Of a DNA stretch of 64,000 nt, positions 57,667-64,000 are shown one piece after another; the first letter of the stretch is position 1; the number at the start of each line of letters is the position of its first letter. Origin of the DNA: Methylobacterium mesophilicum SR1.6/6 (lineage in GTDB: Bacteria > Pseudomonadota > Alphaproteobacteria > Rhizobiales > Beijerinckiaceae); assembly GCF_000364445.2 (NCBI RefSeq), contig NZ_CP043538.1, positions 2,921,612 to 2,985,611 of the forward strand, in the 5' to 3' direction. Under the pieces are notes generated by a model that saw only the letters and a program-made list of their open reading frames with translations, was not told where the DNA came from and made no database searches. The position numbers and the translations under genes were made by a program.

Positions 57667-58779
57667 ATGCCACGTACGCAGGACAAAGACCCCATGCTCG
57701 GCCTGTTCCAGCGCAAGGACCGCCTCATCGTCCACGGAAAGGCGCCCTACAACGCCGAGCCGCCGCTCGATCGCCTGCGGGCGGCGTTCCTCACCGACCA
57801 GGCCGACTTCTACGTCCGCAGCCACGGCGACATCCCGGACCTCGACGCCGACGGCTACCGCCTGACCGTCGACGGGATGGTCGCCATGCCGCTCGAACTC
57901 TCCCTCGCGGAACTCAAGGCGCGCTTTGCGCAAGCCACCGTCACGGCGGTGATGCAATGCGCCGGCAACAGACGGGCCGACATGCTGGCGGTGGCGCCTG
58001 TCTCCGGCGACCCGTGGGCGCCTGGTGCCATCGGCAACGCGGAATGGACCGGCGTGCGGCTCGCCGAGGTGCTGCGCGCGGCCGGCATCGATGCAGATGA
58101 AGAGCGCTACGTCGCTTTCGAGAGCCACGACCGGATCGCGGACACGGACACGCGCTTCGGCGCCTCGATCCCGCTCGCCAAGGCGCTGGCCCCCGAGACG
58201 CTGCTTGCCTTCGCGATGAACGGCGAGCATCTCGCCCCCGAGCACGGCCATCCGTTGCGTGTGGTGGTGCCGGGATTTGCCGGCATCCGCAGCCCGAAAT
58301 GGCTCGCCCGGATCACGGTGCAGGACCGGCCCTCCGACAACCCCATGCAGGCCGACGACTACAAGCTGTTTCCGCCCGACGTGACGGCCGAGACCGCCGA
58401 CCCGGCCCACGGCATCACCATCGAGGCGATGCCGCTCAACAGCGCGATCTGCGAGCCCGCCCGCGGCGCGTCCCTGACGGCCGGCCGGCACGCGATCCGC
58501 GGCTACGCCATCGCCAGCGACCGCGCGGTCGCCCGCGTCGACGTCTCGACGGATGGCGGCCGTAGCTGGGCGCAGGCCCGGATCGAGCGCGATGCCGACG
58601 CGCCCTACGCCTGGACGTTCTGGGAGATCGAGCGCGAGTTGACGACGGGCGAGCACGAGCTCGCAGTGCGGGCCTGGGATTCCGCCGGCCAGACCCAGCC
58701 GGCCGCCCCCGACGATACCTGGAACTACAAGGGCTACCTCAGCGCCGCCTGGCACCGGGTGCGGGTGACCGTCGCTTGA
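57667..58779 (+). CDS. Second sulfite-oxidase-type molybdoenzyme (no signal peptide)
   Basis: A 370-residue protein of the sulfite oxidase family. Cys98 in VMQCAGNRR is the Mo ligand, and the MNGEHLAPEHGHPLRVVVPG segment and the C-terminal immunoglobulin-like dimer domain (RVDVSTDGGRSW) are present. Unlike SorA, it has no Tat signal and no cytochrome partner. It is probably cytoplasmic or exported by another route. It follows the terminator hairpin, so it has its own promoter. Substrate may be sulfite or a related oxyanion. Confidence 0.87.
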   Translation: MPRTQDKDPMLGLFQRKDRLIVHGKAPYNAEPPLDRLRAAFLTDQADFYVRSHGDIPDLDADGYRLTVDGMVAMPLELSLAELKARFAQATVTAVMQCAGNRRADMLAVAPVSGDPWAPGAIGNAEWTGVRLAEVLRAAGIDADEERYVAFESHDRIADTDTRFGASIPLAKALAPETLLAFAMNGEHLAPEHGHPLRVVVPGFAGIRSPKWLARITVQDRPSDNPMQADDYKLFPPDVTAETADPAHGITIEAMPLNSAICEPARGASLTAGRHAIRGYAIASDRAVARVDVSTDGGRSWAQARIERDADAPYAWTFWEIERELTTGEHELAVRAWDSAGQTQPAAPDDTWNYKGYLSAAWHRVRVTVA

Positions 58780-58782
58780 CCC

Positions 58783-59154
58783 TCACGCCCAGAGCAGGGC
58801 GGTGGCCGCGAGGCCCGCGATCGCGATCAGCAGGGCCGCGATCCCGATGGTGAGGAGGCGCGGCATCATCGGGATCTCGGAATGGGCGAGTCGCGCCCGG
58901 ATCGCCCGGTCCCGCCACACGGCGCCGGCGAACGAGGTGAGCGCGCAGGCGATCAGCGTCAGCGACAGCACCTTCAGCGGCCAGACCGCCAGCACTTCCC
59001 GCAGGAAGCGCTGCGCGGCAAGGCCGATGCCGAGGAACGCGAGCCCGGTGCGAAGCCACGCGACGAAGGTGCGCTCGGCCGCCAGCACGGTCCGGTCCTC
59101 GGCGAGCCTCACCCGCGGGGCGTTGGGGGGCATGGGTTTCGCGTCCTCGCTCAT
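58783..59154 (-). CDS. DUF202 family membrane protein
   Basis: A 123-residue protein with three hydrophobic segments and the DUF202 pattern (RTVLAAERTFVAWLRTGLAFLGIGLAAQRFL). It starts with an ATGA overlap at the end of the LysR gene and is the last gene of a four-gene overlapping chain. Function unknown. Confidence 0.85.
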   Translation of the reverse strand: MSEDAKPMPPNAPRVRLAEDRTVLAAERTFVAWLRTGLAFLGIGLAAQRFLREVLAVWPLKVLSLTLIACALTSFAGAVWRDRAIRARLAHSEIPMMPRLLTIGIAALLIAIAGLAATALLWA

Positions 59155-60041
59155 CCCGCATCCGCCGTCGCGATCAGGTCGAGCAACGCGTCGGCGGCCC
59201 GGCTGCGGTAGCGCTCCTTGTGGCGCAGCACCCGGAACGGCCGGCTCGGCAGGGCGAACGCCGCCCGCACCAGGGTCCCGGTTCGAAGCGCTGCGGCGAC
59301 CACGGTCTCGGACAGGACGGCGGCCCCGCCCCCGGCCTCGACGGCGGCGCGTACAGCCTCGTTCGAGGGCAGTTCGAGCGTGACCCGGAGTTGGCCTAGG
59401 GCGAGGCCGGCCTCCGTGAGCGCAGCCTCGAAGGCGGAGCGGGTTCCCGATCCCGCCTCGCGCAGCACCCAGTCGGCCCCGGCGAGGTCTTCGGGTGCGA
59501 GGGCGGTCGCCCCGGCGAAGGGATGGTTTGGGGCGACCACGAGGACGAGTTTGTCCTGGGCGATGGTCGTGCTTGCGAGCGTCGGGTCGTCCAGCGCCCC
59601 CTCGACAAAGCCGAGTTCGGCCTGCCCCGCGCGCACCGCGTCGGCGGCGTCGGTGGTGTTGCCCACCGCCAAGCGGATAGCGATCTCAGGGTAGGCCCGG
59701 CGGAAGGCGACGAGGTGGCGAGGCAGCCAGTCGCTGGCGATGGTCTGGCTGGCAAAAAGCGCCAGCGTCCCACGCCGCATGCCGCTGAGGTCGGCGAGCA
59801 CCAGTTCGGCGGCCTCGGCGCGGGCGAGCACGGCGCGGGCCTCGACGAGGAACACACGCCCCGCCTCGGTCAGCTCGATCCCGCGGCCAACCCGGTGAAA
59901 CAGCTTGGCCGCGTGCCGCCCCTCGATGTTGGCGATCGCCGTGCTGACCGCCGATTGGACGAGGTTCAGCGCCTCGGCAGCCCGGGTCACGTGCTGCCGC
60001 TCCGCCACGGCCACGAAAATGCGGAGCTGGTCGAGGGTCAT
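59151..60041 (-). CDS. LysR-family transcriptional regulator
   Basis: A 296-residue regulator. The N-terminal HTH is RIFVAVAERQHVTRAAEALNLVQSAVSTAI, followed by the effector-binding domain (LPRHLVAFRRAYPEIAIRLAVGNT). The ATG at 60041 overlaps the anti-sigma factor stop as ATGA. Being inside an ECF operon and beside sulfite genes, it may respond to a sulfur compound, but the effector cannot be read from the sequence. Confidence 0.9.
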   Translation of the reverse strand: MTLDQLRIFVAVAERQHVTRAAEALNLVQSAVSTAIANIEGRHAAKLFHRVGRGIELTEAGRVFLVEARAVLARAEAAELVLADLSGMRRGTLALFASQTIASDWLPRHLVAFRRAYPEIAIRLAVGNTTDAADAVRAGQAELGFVEGALDDPTLASTTIAQDKLVLVVAPNHPFAGATALAPEDLAGADWVLREAGSGTRSAFEAALTEAGLALGQLRVTLELPSNEAVRAAVEAGGGAAVLSETVVAAALRTGTLVRAAFALPSRPFRVLRHKERYRSRAADALLDLIATADAG

Positions 60042-60847
60042 GGCTGCCGACGATCCGGCGCGAGGCCGCGGACGTGCGCATCGACCGCCTGCGCGACGGT
60101 GAGCAGCCGGGCCTCGTCGGTGCGGCCGGTGACGACGTAGGACATGCCGCCATCGACCCAGGAGAAGGCAGCGATGTCGCCCTCTCGGGCGAAGCGGAAG
60201 AGCGTCCTCCCATCGCCGTTTCCGACGCGGCTGTAGAGCGTCAGGCGGGTTCCGCGATCGTCGTCGTACATCAGCATCGCCGCGGATTCGGTGCCGGCCG
60301 GCAGCAACCGCCCGCCCATCAGGCGAAACCCTTGCGCCGCGAGATCGGGGGCCGCGACCGCATGACCGAGGCGTTTCGAGAGCCACGTCACGAGGTGGGG
60401 CTTCTCGTCAGCGCGCACCTCCACCGGATGCACCACTTCGACCACGAAGGTGCGAAAGGCCGCGACCGCGTCCTGCGTCGCCGGTGCCTCCGCCACCATC
60501 GCCGTCGCGGGCCCGCCGAGCAGGGCATGGCCGACCCAGCCGCCGGCACCGCCGAGCGTGAGGCAGAGCACGGCTGCAGCCGCCATGGGGAACCAGCCCG
60601 CGCCGACCAACCGATGTCGCGGGCGAATGTTGGCAACCCGGAGCCGCGCTGGGATTGCCTCCTCGGCGGTCGGCGCGAGGCGAGCACGCAGGCGCTCGCG
60701 CAGGGCGCGATCCGCCGAGACCTCGGCCGCACGCGCGGGGTTTCCTTTGAGCCATGCCTCGACCAGCGCCAGCCGCTCCGGTTCGAGGCGGCCGTCGATC
60801 AGGCCGTGCAGGTCGTCCTCGCCGACCGGGCGTGGATCCCCGCTCAT
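60038..60847 (-). CDS. Transmembrane anti-sigma factor
   Basis: A 269-residue protein. The N-terminal helical domain (VGEDDLHGLIDGRLEPERLALVEAWL) has no Zn-binding HxxxCxxC. One membrane segment (about 85-108) is followed by a periplasmic domain. Its start overlaps the ECF sigma gene as ATGA. It should hold the sigma factor inactive until the periplasmic domain detects a signal. Confidence 0.88.
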   Translation of the reverse strand: MSGDPRPVGEDDLHGLIDGRLEPERLALVEAWLKGNPARAAEVSADRALRERLRARLAPTAEEAIPARLRVANIRPRHRLVGAGWFPMAAAAVLCLTLGGAGGWVGHALLGGPATAMVAEAPATQDAVAAFRTFVVEVVHPVEVRADEKPHLVTWLSKRLGHAVAAPDLAAQGFRLMGGRLLPAGTESAAMLMYDDDRGTRLTLYSRVGNGDGRTLFRFAREGDIAAFSWVDGGMSYVVTGRTDEARLLTVAQAVDAHVRGLAPDRRQP

Positions 60848-61389
60848 TTCACCCTCCTCAAGACGCTAGTCCGGCCAGTTTCCAGAAAACTTCGCATCCG
60901 CGTCCGCGCCCGACTCAACCGCGACATCACCGTGCCCAGCGGTACCCCGAGCACCTGGGCCGCCTCGGCATAAGACAGATCCTCCACCGCCACGAGGAGC
61001 AGCACCGAGCGCTGTTCCTCGGGCAGGGTGTCGAGCCCGGCGAGTACGTCGCGAGCTCCCATCGCGGCTTCCGGGTCAATACCCGGATCGGGCACCTGCT
61101 CCAGTGATTCCGCGCCGACATCGACGCCGCGCCGGCCCCGGCGCCGGACGGCGCCGAGGAACAGGTTGCGCTCGATCGTGAACAGCCACGCCCGGAAGTC
61201 GCCGTCGCGGCGACATCCGGACCAGGCGGACAATGCCCGTTCCAGCGTGTCCTGGACGAGGTCGTCGGCCGCCTCGCGGTCCCGCAACAGCGCGACGGCG
61301 TAGCGCCGCAAAGCCGGGATCTGCGGTTCGATGAGGTAGGCGATGTCGTCCAACGACGTTTCTCGGTTAAAGAGGACCGATCCAGGCAT
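60844..61389 (-). CDS. ECF RNA polymerase sigma factor
   Basis: A 181-residue sigma-70 of the ECF class. Region 2 is DREAADDLVQDTLERAL with the FRAWLFTIERNLF box, and region 4 is LDTLPEEQRSVLLLVAVEDLSYAEAAQVLGVPLGTVMSRLSRAR. It heads a chain of four overlapping genes. The COG4315 gene lies 7 bases upstream of it on the same strand and may share its transcript. Confidence 0.92.
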   Translation of the reverse strand: MPGSVLFNRETSLDDIAYLIEPQIPALRRYAVALLRDREAADDLVQDTLERALSAWSGCRRDGDFRAWLFTIERNLFLGAVRRRGRRGVDVGAESLEQVPDPGIDPEAAMGARDVLAGLDTLPEEQRSVLLLVAVEDLSYAEAAQVLGVPLGTVMSRLSRARTRMRSFLETGRTSVLRRVK

Positions 61390-61396
61390 TCACCGA

Positions 61397-61780
61397 TCAA
61401 GGCTTAGCGATGTGCCAAGCGCCGTTGAGGAAGCCGTCGCCGGTGATGTCACCCGGCTTGGTGTCCTTGGCGAAGGTGTAAAGCGGCTTGCCCTTGTAGG
61501 CCCCCTGCATCGTGCCGTCGTCCCGCGTCACTATCGTCCAGTCACCGCTGACGGCCGAGCCGGAGGCGGCCATCAGGGCCGGCCAGTTGGCGGCGCACGG
61601 GCCGTTGCACATCGACTTGCCGCCCATGTCCTTGTCGAAGGTGTAGAGGGTCATGCTCCTGGCATCGACCAGGGCCGGCCCCTTGGCGGTCTGGGCCGTC
61701 ATGGCTGGCGCGGCGGCCTGAGCGGCCACGGCGGAGAAGGCGATGGCCGCAAAGGCGGCGCGGATCAGCAGATTGCGCAT
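61397..61780 (-). CDS. COG4315 secreted repeat protein
   Basis: A 127-residue exported protein. The signal peptide (MRNLLIRAAFAAIAFSAVAAQA) precedes two copies of the PF03640 secreted repeat: LYTFDKDMGGKSMCNGPCAANWP and LYTFAKDTKPGD...GAWHIAKP. The ATG at 61780 starts the signal peptide. Such proteins are often encoded next to ECF sigma factors, where they may be a target or part of the response. Role unknown. Confidence 0.85.
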   Translation of the reverse strand: MRNLLIRAAFAAIAFSAVAAQAAAPAMTAQTAKGPALVDARSMTLYTFDKDMGGKSMCNGPCAANWPALMAASGSAVSGDWTIVTRDDGTMQGAYKGKPLYTFAKDTKPGDITGDGFLNGAWHIAKP

Positions 61781-62184
61781 GGGTGAAGTCTCCCGCGGTC
61801 GAGCATTACCGCATCGGGAGGGATGTCGAACGGGCCCTTCTATTCCGCTGACAGACGAAAAAATGGTCACGCCAGCGTGACCGTCGACTCGTCCTCAATC
61901 ACGGCATACGGCCGACACTTAGGAGCAGTCAGAGGACTAATGCGGTGGTGTCACCGTTTTGAAAGGCGTAGATCCGAGATCATGCCCTCGCAAGGCGAGA
62001 TCGACTGCAACGGCTGCTTTCGAGAGATACGTTGGCTTGCTCTTACGGCGAGGTTGGGTCGATAGCGGCAAGTCCGCTCGGGATGGTTTCCAGCCGGTCC
62101 GCTTTTGATCGGAGAAGCATCGAAGGGGACACCCACTCCGCGCCCGCTTCCGATTGTCCTCGGATCTTCAAAGGAGATGCTCTC
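61781..62184. other. Gene-free stretch between the ECF operon and the mer module
   Basis: 404 bases. It must contain the promoter for the COG4315/ECF genes (minus strand). Open frames here (for example 61823-62065 plus) have no start context or known product. I see no RNA gene or repeat. Confidence 0.4.
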
Positions 62185-62597
62185 TCACACCGGAGCATCG
62201 AGCATGTCGAGAACCGGACAGGCAGGCGTCGGCGCGCCGCTGCACTGGTTGATCGTATCGCTCAGGATGCGCTCAAGCCGCGCGAGATGGGCAAGTTTGG
62301 CGCGAACCTCGGACAGATGCGCACTGGCAATCTCCAGAACCTCGGCACAGGAACGGTGACCGGGCTCGGCCAACGTCAGCAAGGTGCGGATGTCCTCGAT
62401 CCCGAAGCCCAACGCGCGAGCGTGACGGATGAACGCCAAACGCTGGACGTGGGCCGGATCGTAAGCACGGTGGCCCCCCCAGTGCGAGCAGGCGGTGGCA
62501 TGAGCCCGATGCGCTCGTAGTAGCGGACCGTCTCCAGATTGACCCCAGCCGCCGCCGCGATTTGCCCGATGGAGAGACCGCGCGAACTCGTGACCAT
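62185..62597 (-). pseudogene. merR: MerR-family regulator, frameshifted
   Basis: The N-terminal part (MVTSSRGLSIGQIAAAAGVNLETVRYYERIGLMPPP) is in one frame. The rest (AFIRHARALGFGIEDIRTLL to CSGAPTPACPVLD) is in another. The shift falls on a run of seven G in the gene (C7 at 62474-62480 on the plus strand). Eight G would restore RTGGGHRAYD. The C-terminal Cys-x7-Cys resembles CueR-type metal sites, with an extra Cys in HRSCAEVLE like MerR. As read the regulator is dead. A homopolymer sequencing error cannot be excluded. Confidence 0.75.
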
Positions 62598-62604
62598 TTC
62601 TCTC

Positions 62605-62635
62605 TTGATCCCGTAGTGGCTACGGGATGCAGAGT
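62605..62635 (+). promoter_or_regulatory. MerR-type promoter with long spacer and dyad operator
   Basis: TTGATC (62605-62610), a 19-bp spacer and CAGAGT (62630-62635). The spacer holds the dyad CCCGTAG-TGG-CTACGGG (62610-62626). The 19-bp spacing and centred dyad are the mark of MerR-activated promoters. The -10 match is poor. With transcription from about 62642, the ATG at 62645 would be nearly leaderless. Confidence 0.6.
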
Positions 62636-63079
62636 GGCATGACCATGATCGACACACCATCCGTAGCGGCTCCTGCGAGGCCTGCCCCACATCCGCGGGA
62701 TAGCCTGCCTGCTCCCTCAGGAAGCTGGTTAGCCGGGCTGGGTGCAGTCGCCGGACTGGGGGCGCTGGCGGCATCGTCCTGCTGCGCTCTGCCGGTGGCG
62801 CTCGCCGGTCTCGGCGCAACGGGGGCCGTATTCGGCGGGTTGGCGATGTTGGCGAGCATCCGGCCGGTCCTGCTCGGCGGTGCAGCATTGGCCCTCCTCG
62901 TGGGCTGGGGGCTGTTCCTCCGCCGCCGGGCGACGGCCTGCGACATGGCTGGTCCATGTACAAGTACCGGACCATCAAGGCGCACGGCTGCCTCGCTCGG
63001 GATCGGGACGGCGCTGGTTACCCTTGCGCTTGTGTGGGAACCCTACCTTGAGCCCGTAGTGCTCAGGGCCATGCAGTAA
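62627..63079 (+). CDS. merT: MerT-like mercuric transport membrane protein
   Basis: A protein of about 150 residues with three hydrophobic segments. The first holds ASSCCALPVALAGLGATGA, the vicinal Cys pair that binds Hg(II) in MerT, and the second reads IRPVLLGGAALALLVGWGLFL. A further Cys pair lies in CDMAGPC in the loop. It would bring mercuric ions into the cytoplasm. The true start could be 62627, 62639 or 62645. The promoter favours the later ones. No merA or merP is visible in the window. Confidence 0.8.
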   Translation: MQSGMTMIDTPSVAAPARPAPHPRDSLPAPSGSWLAGLGAVAGLGALAASSCCALPVALAGLGATGAVFGGLAMLASIRPVLLGGAALALLVGWGLFLRRRATACDMAGPCTSTGPSRRTAASLGIGTALVTLALVWEPYLEPVVLRAMQ

Positions 63080-63084
63080 AGTAG

Positions 63085-63312
63085 ATGCAGCTTCAGTCCA
63101 CTCTCACCTGTCCACACTGCGGCCATCAGGCGACAGAAACGATGCCGACCGACGCCTGCCAGTTCTTCTACGAGTGCACTGGCTGTGGCACCCTCCTGCG
63201 TCCGAATGCAGGCGACTGCTGCGTGTTCTGCTCCTTCGGTGACGTACCGTGTCCGCCGATCCAAGAAGCTTGCGAGAGCGGCCAGCCTGCAACCTGCTGT
63301 TCGGGAACATAG
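63085..63312 (+). CDS. GDCCVxC motif protein
   Basis: A 75-residue cysteine-rich protein with the family motif GDCCVFCSFG, followed by VPCPPIQ. It has ten Cys in 75 residues, arranged as CPHC, CTGC, CCVFC and a C-terminal TCC. It is a likely heavy-metal-binding protein and is often found beside mer genes. Starts 6 bases after the merT-like stop, so co-transcribed. Confidence 0.88.
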   Translation: MQLQSTLTCPHCGHQATETMPTDACQFFYECTGCGTLLRPNAGDCCVFCSFGDVPCPPIQEACESGQPATCCSGT

Positions 63313-63503
63313 CGACCCGCCCAGCCGAACATAGCCAATTCTTGCCCTAGCAGAAGTTGTGGGACAACCAAAGAACGACTGGTTTCGGGAAACGATAAGC
63401 GTGTTGCGAGCGGCTGGCGTGGGTCGGGAGCGGACCCTCAAGGCTGGAACCAAACGGAAGGTTTCGACCCCTGGCGCGGGGCGAGACGAACCCGTCTCCC
63501 TGT

Positions 63504-63967
63504 CTATCGTTCAAGCCTGGCCGCCATGAGCGCATGGCTGGCCCGGCTGTCGTGATCGCCCGGTCCGGGTCCGATGGGGCCGAAATCGCCACGGAGCGCC
63601 TTCAGGGCGTTGCGCTCGATCTCGATCTCCCGGGCCGTGCGGAAGCCGAGCCGTCGGAGCACCGGCAACGGCGGGCACCAGCCCTGGACGGCGTGCTGGA
63701 GCAGGAAGGCGGTCACCGCCAGCGGCAAGGCGAGCCACCGCCGTCCGTGGTCATGCCCAGCAACGTCCCGGTGAGTGCCAGAGTCGCGGCGTTGGCCTCC
63801 AGCGTCCGTTCAATGTCCCATTCCACGTCGAGCTCGCACAGCCGACGGCCGATGGCCTGCGGGTGCTCGGCATGCCAGCGAACGCTCGCATCGAGCTCGG
63901 CAGCGATGCGGCGGTTGTCCCGCGCACCCGTGTGAAGCGAAACCCGCTGCGCAGTTCCAGCCACCAT
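63504..63967 (-). pseudogene. DUF2892-type membrane protein gene, frameshifted
   Basis: The N-terminal half (MVAGTAQRVSLHTGARDNRRIAAELDASVRW... LTGTLLGMTTDG) is in one frame, with GAGGGAGG before the ATG at 63967. The membrane and C-terminal part (WLALPLAVTAFLLQHAVQGWCPPLPVLRRLGFRT) continues in another frame. One base is missing near 63735-63742. The intact protein would be about 150 aa, with the PPLPVLRRLG pattern of the DUF2892/YgaP-type inner-membrane family. It is near the mer module. Confidence 0.7.
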
Positions 63968-64000
63968 CGAATGCCTCCCTCTTGCAATTAAATTAGAAGT

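Overview
The window looks like a chromosomal segment of a high-GC alphaproteobacterium, most probably Methylobacterium or Methylorubrum. The strongest pointer is the left end. It carries an ATP-binding protein, an ABC-2 permease, a small exported protein and a TonB receptor, in the order known for lutE-lutF-lutG-lutH of the lanthanide uptake (lut) cluster of Methylobacterium extorquens. GC content is high throughout, and genes often overlap by ATGA or GTGA.

Layout. 1-5.1 kb: end of the lut cluster. 5.3-17 kb: exopolysaccharide genes (polyprenyl-phosphate sugar transferase, GT4 glycosyltransferase, polysaccharide deacetylase, GNAT/BioF2-like acyltransferase, Wzz-like chain-length protein, Wza-like export lipoprotein), with hemolysin III, heme A synthase (ctaA) and DUF2842 between them. 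17-29 kb: housekeeping and envelope genes, namely small exported proteins, a large class A penicillin-binding protein, a GH13 enzyme, a metallo-beta-lactamase-fold hydrolase, an aldo/keto reductase and gyrB.

29.0-37.7 kb is an accessory defence island placed directly after gyrB. It holds a stand-alone TniQ-like protein with extra helix-turn-helix repeats. It also holds an operon of a long prokaryotic Argonaute, apparently catalytically dead, with a PD-(D/E)XK nuclease-like partner, and a DcdV-type anti-phage dCTP deaminase that overlaps a small unknown gene. The Argonaute-nuclease pair and the deaminase pair are the most interesting finds.

37.9-42.8 kb: one-strand cluster with a two-component system, three paralogous COG4705 membrane proteins and a small exported protein. 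42.9-49.8 kb: a broken EamA transporter gene, an ArsR repressor with the two cysteines of the BigR/SqrR persulfide sensors, a second two-component system, and a divergent dsbD - dsbA-like - L,D-transpeptidase - dsrE operon with a CTTAA-N6-CTTAA box in front. An IS1182-type element and a decayed phosphoglycerate mutase gene follow. 52.3-61.8 kb: sulfite handling (YeiH-type exporter, adenylate cyclase, sulfite dehydrogenase SorAB, beta-propeller protein, second sulfite-oxidase-like enzyme), then a four-gene overlapping chain of ECF sigma factor, anti-sigma factor, LysR regulator and DUF202 protein. 62.2-64 kb: mer-like module with a frameshifted merR, a textbook MerR operator, a MerT-like protein, a GDCCVxC protein and a frameshifted DUF2892 gene.

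Four reading frames near the right-hand part (EamA, phosphoglycerate mutase, MerR, DUF2892) are broken, which suggests gene decay around mobile DNA or, for the homopolymer case, possible sequencing error. I saw no rRNA, tRNA or CRISPR array.
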